Assembly (NCBI GenBank): GCA_002104985.1
Contig: MCGO01000070.1
Location: 152,307-216,306 of the forward strand
Direction: 5' to 3'
DNA: 64,000 nucleotides
From: Rhizoclosmatium globosum
Lineage: Eukaryota > Chytridiomycota > Chytridiomycetes > Chytridiales > Chytriomycetaceae
In this document: in pieces, positions 1-15,251 of the stretch
Layout: each line of letters starts with the position of its first letter
Numbering within the stretch: position 1 is the first letter of the stretch
Translations under genes and position numbers: made by a program
The notes under the pieces: model-generated
Databases searched by the model: none
Told to the model about the DNA's origin: nothing
Seen by the model: the letters and a program-made list of their open reading frames with translations, nothing else

Positions 1-29
1 CCAAGACTCCCTTCTTTTCTGCATCTTCC

Positions 30-2092
30 ATGCCTCCCATCATGGCGAATAATGCCGTTGATTTGAATCCGTTTCTGGATATTGGTGGTATTGATGAGTA
101 TTTGCTTGGAACTGCAGGAGCTGTCGGGAATGTACCTGGTCATGGAATGAATCCGTTTTTGATTGAGTCGGGTGGTGGGATTGGGATGATGGATTTGATG
201 AACGGAACTGCCAGTGATGTGAGCCTTTTTGAATCCAAGCCGTCGGAATAATTTAACCCATCGATTTTTTATTTAGATGATGGAATTGGAGACAATGTTT
301 GATCCAAATCTGTTTGGTCTTGCGGCACCTTCCCAGTTACTGGAAGATTCGATGGGTGAAGAAGTTATCAAGCAAGAGCCAGTTTCTATACCCACAACAG
401 CAACAGCAACAGCTACCAAAGCTAGCACCAAAAAGTACTCGAGAAAGCGACCCACTTCATCACGGGAAATGTCTGCTACCCCAAAACCTGAAGATTTTGG
501 GCATCCCTCAGATGAAGAATTGCCGGCAATCGGGCCGTCCACGACCGCTAGATCAAAGAAGACTTCAACAGCAGTTCCTGGTACTGTAAATCGACGGGCA
601 GTCAAGGAATACGTCAACTGTATGACATGCAACGCTCAACTAGGTGTTCTTGAACTCCGGGGAACAGTAGTTGGCATTGCTTACCAACCTCAACTCCAAT
701 GTACAACCTGCGCACCTCCATCAACCCCACCGCCAACATCAGACCCTTCAACATCAGACCCAGCCCCCAAACCCCGTCGAAAACGCACATCCACCACAAA
801 AGACGCACCTCATCCACACCAAAAAACCCACCCTGCCTTCCCCTGCCTCGTCTGCAAAACCCTCAAAGCCCACGGCCACATCATAAACCCACAAGACCCA
901 ACGACCCCCACCCCCGTAACCGCAACCCTCGTCTGCCCCACCTGCGACACGAAATACCTCTTCTGCGCAGAGTGCGGAGGCGGTGGAAAACAACGCACAG
1001 GCAAATACCGGCCCCGCGCGTTATTCCCATCAACCCGAAAAACCTGTTCCCTCCCACACATCCGCATTGGAACCGCGCAAGTGCACACCCGCGTTGTTGC
1101 TCCGCCTTTCGGCGGCGGCGGCGGCGTGGGAAAAGGTGTTTTGGAAGGGATGAAGGACGTTTTGTTTGATTGTTGGGTTGGTGCGCTTGCTGTGCCTGGG
1201 GTTCTTGATGGCGACGGTGGGGATGGAGGGGTTTTGGGGCTGGTGGTGGTTTTGGTGGGGTTGAAGATGTGTTGAGGGATGTGGAAGGGGTTTGGGATGT
1301 GAGTTGTTTGGATGTTGTTCGACGCGGTGGGAGTGGTGGTGGGAGGGGGAAGGTGTTTGTTACTGTTGCGTGGATTGAGAAGGTGTACCGAATGAAGAGT
1401 AAGAGTAGCGCTAATGGGGGTGGTGGTGGGGTTGGGAAGAAGAAGGTAGATGAGAGTGTTGCAAGTGGAAGTGGTGGTGGTGTTTGGATGAATAAGATGA
1501 CGGAGGTTGAGAGTGGGATTGTGAAGCCAATTGATGTTGGAGATGTGAAGTTGGAAGGTGGTGGTGGAGAGGATGATGGTGGAGTGGAGAAGACTTATGT
1601 GTCGTTTGCGGTTACGGAATGGGTATGTACTTAGTTCTCAGTTTGTGGTTGTTGGTTGTTAACTTGGCCATAAATTAGGATCGACGGAATGGAACACTAT
1701 TTATACACCAGATATCGCCGAGATCAGCATACCAACCAACTGCAGTAAGTCGCAGTCTCTTCGTGTCAATTTTATTGTTTACTAACACCCATCTCAAATA
1801 GGATTCGTATCGCGACTTACTCAAAGCCACAATCCGTCATATCCAATCCGACGCGGAATACCGACAATTTCCTCCGTTAAAACATATTTGGTGTTGGACA
1901 CGAACCTCATTCCACTCACGACTTCGTGGGATTCCTGAACGAATGGGATTCATTCCGTTGAATGAGTACTTGGCGAAAGAGCGGTTGGCGAATGAAACTG
2001 GGAGAGCACTGTTTGATAGTGATGGGAAGGAAGTTTTGCGTGATGATGGAGCGGTGGTGTTTGGATGTCGTGTGGATATTGTGTTGAAGTAG
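30..2092 (+). CDS. Cysteine-rich protein of unknown family (paralogue A), 5 exons
   Basis: Read as exons 30-218, 277-1216, 1267-1622, 1679-1744 and 1802-2092, about 613 residues. I do not recognise the family. The N-terminus is acidic and hydrophobic, as in activation domains. Two zinc-ribbon-like clusters follow, with CxxC pairs beginning CMTC and CLVC and ending in CPTC and CAEC. Then comes a strongly conserved stretch, KQRTGKYRPRALFP, and later CSLPHIRIG. The last exon carries IWCWTR and a HSRLRxIPER motif. The gene at 56821-59324 shares all these motifs and the late intron positions, which supports the gene model. The second intron (1217-1266) is G-rich and unusual, and could instead be a frameshift. 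The frame is open to the window edge upstream of position 30, so the true start may lie outside. A role as a DNA- or chromatin-binding regulator is only an inference. Confidence 0.7.
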
Positions 2093-2259
2093 TAATATAC
2101 ATATTTTTGGGGGAGTAGTATCTATGCCTATATGAATGTAAATAATGAAATGGTTTTTGATGAACTACATATCATTTTCGTGCTTAAACATATAATTTAC
2201 AAGTGCACTAAACGCTTATTTATCCTTATTTGATAAATCCAAATAAATAAATCCAGCAA

Positions 2260-3885
2260 ATGACGTTCAGCGCGTTCCTCTCTGACCACGGCATCAGCAC
2301 GTTGCGAGTCGAGCACCGGGTCTCTCAGGGCAAAGGCAGCGGACTCTTTGCGTCGACTGATCTGTTGCCTGGGACCGAAGTGGTTTCCGTTCCAACCACG
2401 GCGCTGCTCGGATCTGCGGCGGCCAATCAGATTGCAGCTCGAGTGGCAGCATCTGGGCTTTGTATTAATAGCGACAAAGAAAGAAGCGAAAGAAGCGAAC
2501 GAGCAGCAATTGTGTCGGCACTGTTGGTTCTGCGCTTTGGCGGTGGAGTTGGAGTTGGAGTTGGAACAAGTGGTGGTTTCAATGGATTCGCTGAATACGC
2601 GGCTGAACTGCCGCCGCCCGAATCACTCGACTCGCCCGTCTTTTTCAATGTGAAGGAACGCGCGCTGCTCGTCGGCACTGGCCTGGATGTCGCAACGGAT
2701 GCGAAGCTGGGTGCCCTGCAGAGAGAGTACTTTGCCCTACGAGACGACTTGATGCGATTTGATCCACTGTACTCGGAGGCGATGCATCTGGACGAGGATG
2801 AGGAACTGCCGCTTTTGAACTTTGAAGCTTTTCTGTGGGCTGATGCAATCTTTTGGTATGTTGCGTTGCGTCTTTGATGTCATAATATTCTACAGTGGGA
2901 GGCATCGAATGAAAGAAGGTGGTGTGGATGCAAGAATGGGCGAGAGAGAATCAAGTTGGGCAATCCACTCACACACCAACACTACAGGTCCCGTGTCATT
3001 TCCTTCAAATCAGCGGCCACAGACAATACTTCAGACGAAAAAGCTCCAGACTATCATATGGTTCCTTTTATTGACTTTGCGAACCACTCAGAAACTCCTG
3101 AAATGGCCTGGCGCCTCACACCCTCCGGAATCTCACTTGTAATTACCTCTGAAACCACAGTCAAGAAAGGTTCTGAGCTTCATATCTCGTATGGCTCGAA
3201 ACCAAATGCCGAACTACTCTTTATTCATGGATTCACTATTCCCAACAACAAGAACGACTCTATTGCATTTCAACCTCAGATCATGGAAGCTTTTGGTGAA
3301 ACTGAAGAAGAGTTTTTGATCCTTCAACAGAAAAAAGAATTGATCCAATCCCTTTCGCTTCCCTCTCAACTCCTTCTCCTCCCAGCAAACACGTCCCTCG
3401 CACCCCAATCTTCATCCACCTCTTCTGCGAATCCAATTTCGCAAATTCTCTCAAAATTCCAACACATCATCTCCAAAGACTCTCTTCTCCTCCTCCTCAT
3501 TTCAGTCACATCTCCATCAGATATCCCCACAACAAATTTCCTCACAATCACATCCTCATCGGACGCGTTATGGGACATATATCTCTCATCCCAACTCTTT
3601 CCCATCCTCCTACTCCGTGCAACATCAGTTCTTCTTTCACAAGTTCAAGAACGCGCTGCAGAATTGTCTCAGTCAGAGCCTGAAGAAGAGACCAACGAGG
3701 ACGACAAAGACGAGGAAGAAGAAGGAGAAGAAGTGAATCCTCAGCGGTTGTATTTCATCAATATACTTCGGGAAGGACATTATGAGATTCTTGGAGCTGC
3801 TTTGGATGTGTTGGAGGGGTTACAGAAGGAGTATGCGGAAATGGATGTTGTTGTGCGTTATTTGGCGGAAATGAGTGTTGAGTGA
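2260..3885 (+). CDS. SET-domain lysine methyltransferase (RKM/SETD6-like)
   Basis: Two exons, 2260-2855 and 2988-3885, joined by a 132-nt intron with a GTATGT donor, give about 497 residues. The SET fold is recognisable from GLFA near residue 29, the exon-junction segment FWSRVISF, DFANHS at residues 228-233 (the NH motif that binds S-adenosylmethionine) and ISYG at 265-268. This spacing, with a helical C-terminal substrate-binding region after the SET core, is that of the RKM/SETD6/Rubisco-methyltransferase class. These enzymes methylate lysines on ribosomal and other non-histone proteins. A glutamate-rich segment lies near residue 430. The exact substrate cannot be read from sequence. It sits 167 bp after gene A on the same strand. 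Confidence 0.85.
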
Positions 3886-4131
3886 TGGAGAGATAATGTA
3901 TCTGTGAACGAGAATGTCAATAAAAGCATTGAAAATTACTTTTGGAATGTAAAATTGTCATGGTTCTTGAATGAATTGGAAGAGCCATCAGAAATACCTT
4001 CTCCACAAAATACTTTCCAAAAACTAACTTGTTTTCAAGAGCTTTGTATTAGGTCTACCTAACTCCTTTATTTTGATAAAATCATTTTGATAAGTGTACT
4101 ATATATTCCCAGGATTGGTTTAATCTACATC

Positions 4132-6660
4132 TCACTTCTGGCAAGGAGTTCCATTGTGGGTCTTGGTCTTACCAGCCTTAAGGTAGTAGGCACAGTCATA
4201 ATCATCCCACGAAGATCCAGGGTAACAGTACCAGTCACCCTTAACAACGTCTGTAGGATTGAGAAGCCAGTTCTTTGGGTTGACTTCAGCAAAAACAAGG
4301 AACGCGGCAAGCAACGAAACAAATCCAGCAGCTCCATCAAAAGCAGCTCCAATAACATACAAGTACTTTTGGTAAAACTCCTTGTTTCTCTTGAAAAGGT
4401 ACTGCGCCACAAAGGTGAGAATCAAGGGAACGACAATCAAAACTTGAGGAACACCTGCTCCTCCGAGGTTGAAGAAGATGGAGAAGTTGATGTAGTGCCA
4501 GTACTTTGACTTGTGGATGTATTTGTTGGCCAACCATGGGAGCAACGGGGACGCGAACCCAATAAGGAAACACCACAAGAGGCCTTCGTATAGAGATCCG
4601 ATACCGAAAAAGCGCTGTGGACCAATGGCTCCCCAGATACCTCCAGCCGAGTAGAAAGTTTGGTGTCCGTTGTATTGCCTGAAATGGTTTGTAAAAAATA
4701 TTCAATAGAGCTGTTACAACCGGAAAAAGTGCTCACCATTCATCCTTCTTGAGCAAATCTCTGGAACTGAAGATCATAAAGTAACATGCGATAGTGGATA
4801 CGATAGCGTTCAAGAAAGTTCCCCAGAATTGAGCGAAAACCATAGCGTATGGCGGAATGTGAAGGTATTGTCCAAGCTTCAAGTCCTGAGTCAAGGTAAG
4901 AGCCTGGGCCAAGCTGTTGGTTCCCCAAGACTTAAAGGCCATGACCGCAACAGTCTGTCCGGGAATCATCAATCCAATAACAAACTCGGTCAACACATTC
5001 AAAAACAGGTAGAATCCGGAGACAGCAGGAACAATTCCGAATGGCAAGATGAAAATGGCACACAAGAAGATGTTGAAGAAGATACCCCACCAAGGCATAT
5101 TGAATGGAGTGAAGATGGAAACCAAAAGCGCACCAACGGTAGTAACAGCAAGGAAGGCGAGGTAGGCCCAGTCAGGAACATCTGGGTATGCTTCCATCAA
5201 CTTCACATGCTTATCAAGAGAATCAACTTCGTCGCGGACTTGACGGAACGCGTTCATAGCTTGACGGTAGATATCCTTTCCAAACCACAAACCAACGTGA
5301 GAAATTGCAGCGGTGATGGTCAAGAAGGAGCAACCGTACACCAAAGCAAAGTAGGATGTAAGATGGACTGGGGCAACGTCGTTGTAGGCGGTGATATTCA
5401 AGTCATAGTTTTTGGTGGCGTCAAAGAAGTAGTTTGGCTTGACGCGAGATCCTTGTTTCTTGGTTCCGTTCTTGTTACCAACAAACAAATGTGGTGTGTT
5501 GAGCAAAGGGTTTCCATTCACAGTGTCCTTGGTGATCACTTGGTTGAGTCCCCAGACATCATTCGCGTAGAGGAGTGGGACAAAGACCCATTGGAACAGA
5601 ATTGTACCACTGAAGTTGACAATTAAAGCCCAGAAGGGGTTGTTGAAAACGTAGGAACCAACATAGTTCCAGTCGAAAGTGATGCCCAAGAGTCCAACAC
5701 CGTTGCTGATTGGAATTAATTAGAGCTTTAGAATAGGATGTGGTTGAAATGAAATAACTTACTAAACCGAACCAGCAACTACGTTGAATTGAGTTAATTT
5801 TCCACCGGTTCCGTCACCACGACCTCCAATCAAGCAAAGAAGAGAAATTGCTTGCAAAGTTTGCGCAAAATACTGTGGAATCCAGGTCCAAATGAACATG
5901 GCAGCAAAAGCAATCCAGAACATCTTGAAACGTGAAGCAGTGTACTTTTGGACGGATGCATCAATTCCACCAGTTTCGACTTTGTGGAAAGAGGTGAACA
6001 GAGCAATCATAGGCAAGTTTCCAGGCCACCACATTGCAGTTGGACGAACCAAGAAACGACGAGTGAGACCGGACAACCCATAACCCAAAAACTGAGTAAC
6101 AAACACAAAAGAAATCGAATGGAGGAATGTAATGTCCGTGTTTCCCATCAGCTCAGGCATCACTTGAGACACAACGTTCTCAATTCCGTATGGAATACCA
6201 CCACAAGAAGCCTGGATGTAGATCAGGACGTGTTCCTTCACAGTGAATGGACCTGGATTCAACCATGGAATTGAAGTTGGCAAGACGGCAGCCAAGAAGA
6301 GGCCCATTGGATAAGAGAGAATCAAGGCAATGTTGGGGCCGATACCAAAAGCAACGGTACGGAAAGACAGAACCGTATTGGCGAACGATAAGGCAACGAC
6401 CCAGAGTGAGCCAAGCAATACTGCGCGGAAGGTGAACGCTGGAGTCGATGGGTCATCCGTTTGTGGAACGATGAAGTCACTACATGATCAAAACACAATC
6501 AGAATCTCAGTAAAACAACCGTGCAAGCAACTCACATTCTTTCTTCGACCTCCTTGATGTCAGAGATTTCGACATCGTCTTCAAGTTCAGGATGATCAAG
6601 CTTGAGATCCTCGAGTTGGTGTTCCTTTTCAGCAACAAGGTCAGCTGTTGTCTTGGACAT
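4132..6660 (-). CDS. OPT-family oligopeptide transporter
   Basis: Four exons on the minus strand (6536-6660, 5763-6479, 4737-5705, 4132-4678) give about 785 residues, the normal size for fungal OPT transporters. Three introns of 56-58 nt have GTGAGT or GTAAGT donors. The N-terminal 45 residues are acidic and cytosolic, and many hydrophobic segments follow. Diagnostic OPT motifs are NPGPF near residue 115 and the C-terminal block YNGHQTFYSAGG followed by IWGAIGPQRFFG. The family imports tetra- and pentapeptides, and sometimes glutathione or siderophores, by proton symport at the plasma membrane. It is convergent with the SET gene. The intron-spliced junctions restore continuous OPT homology, so the model is firm. 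Substrate is not predictable. Confidence 0.92.
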
Positions 6661-7186
6661 ATTTTTGGATTGAATGAAAGAGAAAGGGGGGAAAAAGTTG
6701 TTGGGCTTTATAATTCTTTTGAGGCGGTGGCGACTTTCATTGGGTTGGTTGTTTAGGGTTGCGGCTCACTTAATTTTTGATGCAACGCCACGTTTGGAGG
6801 CGCCACGTTCCATTTCACTGTTACTTTTGGCATACTTGAACGCATTTTTTAGCATTGAAGATGTTGTCCGTGTGTTTCCTGTTCAACGCAGCTTTCCTGC
6901 CATTCAAGAGATGTTAGCAAAAACAATCAAGTCAATAATGTGAGCCTTACATCGTATTCAGTAATATAACAAAGCTCTTGATACCAGATCTATGTCAAAT
7001 AGACCAATTCACTGCCAATTGAAAGGCTTTCAAGTGGGACATCTCAATTGTGTAACACGAAAACGGCCAACTTCCACGGAAAAACGCCACTTTTTTGAAA
7101 GACACTAATTTGTAGAGTACACATCAATTATTATCTGCCCCAGAATCCCTGCTTTGTGGCCCTGAGCGACCACAAGAATATCGGAT
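6661..7186. other. Intergenic, divergent promoters
   Basis: This 526-nt gap separates the OPT start (minus) from the zinc-finger gene (plus). It must hold both promoters. I see no clear TATA box, repeat or RNA gene. The segment just upstream of OPT is G- and T-rich, and the rest is AT-rich. Confidence 0.5.
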
Positions 7187-7957
7187 TTGCGAGAATGTGA
7201 ATTTTCAGTGGGTGGCATTCTGACCGCACAGCCACATTGCTTAATTGATGAAGAGATGGGGAAAAGGGTATTGCCATCAAAAATTGCAACAGAGCACATC
7301 CATTTTCTCAAAATGTCCACCCTCCCTCCAGCATGGTCTTTGATACGCGCATCCATTCAAAACAATGGCCCTACAATGCCGTCTCTACAAGAACAGCTGA
7401 CAAGTCATAACGAGCGATATCGGAGGTTGGAATCAAAGGCTTATCTACACCAAAGCACATCATCTCCAATACCCACCATATTATCTTTATCCAATTCGCC
7501 TGACACAGTACCAATCTATGTTGCTGAAATTGGCTCGGCTACAGTCGTACAAGTGATGCGGTTACCCCAAGCACATTTTGCTCGAGTCAGCGGCATCCCG
7601 AACCACATCAATGCAGGATATTTTCAGCCACTCAAGCTCCACAATCCAGAGTATTTCGAACAAAGACAGCCCAATAGTCTTCCCATTCCCCCAATTATCC
7701 CGTCATCAAAAAAAAGGCCTTACCCTCCTCCGAAACGTTTGGAGAAGGTCCTGCCTATTACCCCAATAACCCAAGCTACAGAACACAACTGTGATAGGTG
7801 CTCTAAAACGTTTACAAGAGTATACGACTTGCTGCGTCACAAAAAAACACAACACTCACACATCAGTTCAAAACCACAGTATGAATGCAAGCAATGTGGA
7901 ACCAATTTTAGTCGCTCAGATTCATTGAAGCGCCATCTTCGTCACTATCGCCACTGA
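7187..7957 (+). CDS. C2H2 zinc-finger protein, two C-terminal fingers
   Basis: A single exon encodes up to 256 residues. Two adjacent C2H2 fingers close the protein: the first begins CDRCSKTF near residue 202 and ends HKKTQH, and the second begins CKQCGTNF near residue 233 and ends in closely spaced histidines. A pair of fingers at the extreme C-terminus after a Pro/Ser-rich, disordered region is a common fungal transcription-factor layout, so sequence-specific DNA binding is likely. The second in-frame ATG at 7313 is an equally good start and would remove 42 residues. The end of this gene, with its 3' flank, is duplicated in decayed form at 8941-9126. Confidence 0.75.
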   Translation: MRECEFSVGGILTAQPHCLIDEEMGKRVLPSKIATEHIHFLKMSTLPPAWSLIRASIQNNGPTMPSLQEQLTSHNERYRRLESKAYLHQSTSSPIPTILSLSNSPDTVPIYVAEIGSATVVQVMRLPQAHFARVSGIPNHINAGYFQPLKLHNPEYFEQRQPNSLPIPPIIPSSKKRPYPPPKRLEKVLPITPITQATEHNCDRCSKTFTRVYDLLRHKKTQHSHISSKPQYECKQCGTNFSRSDSLKRHLRHYRH

Positions 7958-8129
7958 CTGAAAAATAAATTTTAAACTGTGTTTATTGTATACTCATGAC
8001 TTCCAATCGTAAATGAGCAAATTACATTTTAGAATCACATATCATTACCCATCTTTACAAGAGAACGAGAAACTATAATTCATTTACGTCAAAAGTGGGA
8101 CTGTTAACCAAAACTCTATCTTAGCGCTC

Positions 8130-8588
8130 TCACAACACATTTTTGTACTTATCCTCTTCGGCACAGGACAGAAGGTATCTGGAACGAAGGAAAACAAGGA
8201 TGGATATGATCAAGAAAAGGGAACCAAACGAAATTCCAATCCCAAGGTAAACATTGCAAGCAACTGAGTTGGTTATGGAGTTACTCAGGCTTATGCTGTT
8301 GCATTGGGATCGTTGAATAAGTCCCCATGTGAAGAAAAATGCTGAAAATAGGATAGTTGCGACAGCCATTCCACATAGGTAGTACCCGCGTCGTTTGAAG
8401 TCTTTACTGGACAAAAAACAGATCGGAATTCCACCAAAGATAGGAGAAAGGATGACAGTTGCGAGGAAACCAATCACGGTCATGCCAAGATGCTTCATAC
8501 TTTGACTGGCTTGAATAGTGTAATGAAATGCAGTTTGAGAAAGGGACTTGATTGCGTTTAAGGAAAAGCTTGAGTTGCTGAACCTCAA
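8130..8588 (-). CDS. Hypothetical membrane protein, three or more TM segments
   Basis: A 152-residue open frame contains three clear hydrophobic segments: one starting MTVIGFLATVIL, one around GYYLCGMAVATILFSAFFF, and one around GISFGSLFLIISILVFL. The tail is short, charged and lysine-rich. The segment between the second and third spans has two cysteines. I do not recognise a family. It may start at the internal Met at residue 31. It is convergent with the zinc-finger gene, and their 3' ends share a short AT-rich region with AATAAA-like motifs on both strands. Expression evidence is needed to call it real with confidence. Confidence 0.45.
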   Translation of the reverse strand: MRFSNSSFSLNAIKSLSQTAFHYTIQASQSMKHLGMTVIGFLATVILSPIFGGIPICFLSSKDFKRRGYYLCGMAVATILFSAFFFTWGLIQRSQCNSISLSNSITNSVACNVYLGIGISFGSLFLIISILVFLRSRYLLSCAEEDKYKNVL

Positions 8589-8940
8589 GGGAAAAACTCA
8601 AATCACTGGTAGAACTTTAGGATTAAGATATTGCCACAAAATCACAGCAATATGAGTAACGTTTTTAATTTCAAAACGGCTGTCCTTTTCCTTGATTCGC
8701 ACGTTACTGGCTTATAAAGAAATACTCTCATCTACTACCAACCTATATTTAATTCACAGCAATTCTTTGCACTATAAGCTGCTCAATATTCACCAACTAT
8801 TACATTTCAATACGGAGTCTCCGTATTTCACCAATTCTCATCAACACAAGCAAAATCAAGCGCCCTTTCAAAACCTTGGCAACATAATATACGTTTAAGT
8901 CTGGAAGTTTAAAGTATGGAGCTTGAAGAATTACTGCAAT

Positions 8941-9126
8941 ATTCGCAGTCAAATGTTGCGAGAGTACATGATTGTTCCGTCACAATAAACGAAACACACG
9001 TAAATCAACTCAAAACCACGGCATGAATCCAAGCAATGTGGGACAGACTTCAGTCGATCAGATTCTGACGAAATAAATTTTAAACTGTGTTTATTGTATA
9101 CTCGCGACTTCCAATCGTAAATGAGA
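8941..9126 (+). pseudogene. Decayed duplicate of the C2H2 gene tail
   Basis: This segment aligns by eye with 7817-8017, the end of the zinc-finger gene. It keeps the codons for a SKPxxE segment and KQCG-DFSRSD, but the first zinc-binding cysteine codon is TCC (serine). The final LKRHLRHYRH codons are deleted, and the reading frame runs out. The 55 nt of 3' flank after the lost stop codon are almost identical to the original, including AAATAAATTTT and the reverse-strand AATAAA. The copy lies just downstream of the ABC transporter stop and probably supplies its 3' untranslated region. Confidence 0.75.
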
Positions 9127-9148
9127 TAATATCTATCAGGAAAAAAAA

Positions 9149-13697
<4,549 letters not shown>

Positions 13698-15048
13698 GTT
13701 TCAATGCAGACTTTCTTTGAGGAGATGTTGATGATGAATTCGAAGGGCGATGAACTAATTAACGCCACGTTGATAACCTTTCCCTTGATTTTAAATCATC
13801 CGACAAATTCATTATTATTAATCTAATGTCTTTCATTTCTCTTCATATCCCGCCATAACACCCCTCAATCGAAATCTTTCACTTCCACGCCCTCCTCCCT
13901 CCCTACTGAGCACCTTCGATTGTAATCTGCACAGATTTAGATTCTTCGTGAATATTGCTCAAAGTAATGTGACGAATATTCCATATCATAATTATGCGAC
14001 TGCGACCCATTTCCTACATCCTCACCCCCATCATTATTTTCCAAAGCATCACTACTCATGTATAATAATATTCCAGGGACTTTTTATGCTTCTTGTTCTT
14101 AGGCTCAGGCGAAAAATCGTCCTCGATTATTGATTACACCCACGGTCCCACTCTATCCAACATCTTCAATCTGTGTCTCCGTAAAGATGGTCGGTTGCTC
14201 ATTGTGGCTCTAAGTTCGATCAGATCCATCCTATTCTCAAATGTTCGACAATGTTGTGGTTAAGATTTCCATGACCCATCAGAACAACATCAAATTGCCA
14301 CCTAAGAATCAATGTTGTCAAAATCCACTCAAGCTGTTGAAACAAGTTGTGTTTGAGTGGGAAAGCCATACATGACCTGCCATGAGGCTGAGCTGATTTG
14401 TAGTGCAGACGAAACCGATGAATGTTTTCATTGCGGTCTCCGGATTTGATTGGGATCAAGTTGAAATTGTATGCGTTCGAACTCTGATTTGGTGTTATTG
14501 GCTTGTTTCCACACTATCTTTATACAGATACAGTTTTAGAAGGAAACCACAAGGAACTCCTAAAATGCAATATGCTGTTTGTTGACATTGCGAAAGGAAG
14601 ATTGAACGAGGACACAGCTCATGACTTTCTGGACGCAGACGTCACGTCACAAACACGAATACATGCTCCAGTAATTCGGAAGCAGAAATAGAAGAAGGTG
14701 AAATCATAGCCATTTGTTGCATAAAATTGCTAAATATTTTTAAAGTAAATGTGTTAGCATAGAAGCGCACTGAATGCTTGCCTGCCTGTCACTGCTTTGA
14801 CATTTGCTTGGTCGTGAAAGAGGGTGGCTCCTCAATAATACGTTAGACTAGCGAGAATCAGTTGCACTAAGTCGTCCACGCAAAAACAAACTGTTAGAAT
14901 GCACCAACACCAAATCGATAGCTCATTTGCTCTGTGGATTAGAACTTGGAATGCCAAAGGTAGGTTCGTTCTGAAATGAGTCACAATGATTAGGTTGAAA
15001 ATCTTGAACCTTTCCTTTGGTGTTACTATTTGGCCAGAACGCTCTCCC
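13698..15048. other. Intergenic region upstream of the ABC transporter
   Basis: About 1.35 kb contains no convincing open frame. The part next to 13697 should hold the transporter promoter. It is rich in pyrimidine tracts (13850-13910), but no clear TATA element stands out. I see no tRNA or rRNA. Confidence 0.5.
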
Positions 15049-15251
15049 AACCTACACCCCTAGACCATATTTGCGACGGAATTCCCACAGAGCACGTGTT
15101 CTGTTGGAACACTGTCGGAAATTATCACATAGTTCCCACGGAACATCTGTTAGGTGGGAATTGCCGTGGGAATTTGTGACATCGTTTTCGACGGAACGTT
15201 CCGTGGGATATTCTGTTAGAAGTTCCGACAGAGTATTGACAGATTAGGGTT
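15049..15251. mobile_element. Fold-back (MITE-like) element, copy 1
   Basis: About 203 bp begins AACC and ends GGTT. It is filled with alternating GACGGAATTCC, CTGTCGGAA and their complements. The left end (ATATTTGCGACGGAATTC) resembles the reverse complement of the right end (ATACTCTGTCGGAACTTC), so the whole can fold on itself. Length, base content and motif match the better-preserved copy at 16957-17158. It has no coding capacity, so any mobility would be non-autonomous. Confidence 0.5.

Noticed and set aside
4829..5626. 265-codon plus-strand frame
   Set aside because: It is antisense to the OPT transporter exon, whose motifs and splice sites are clear.
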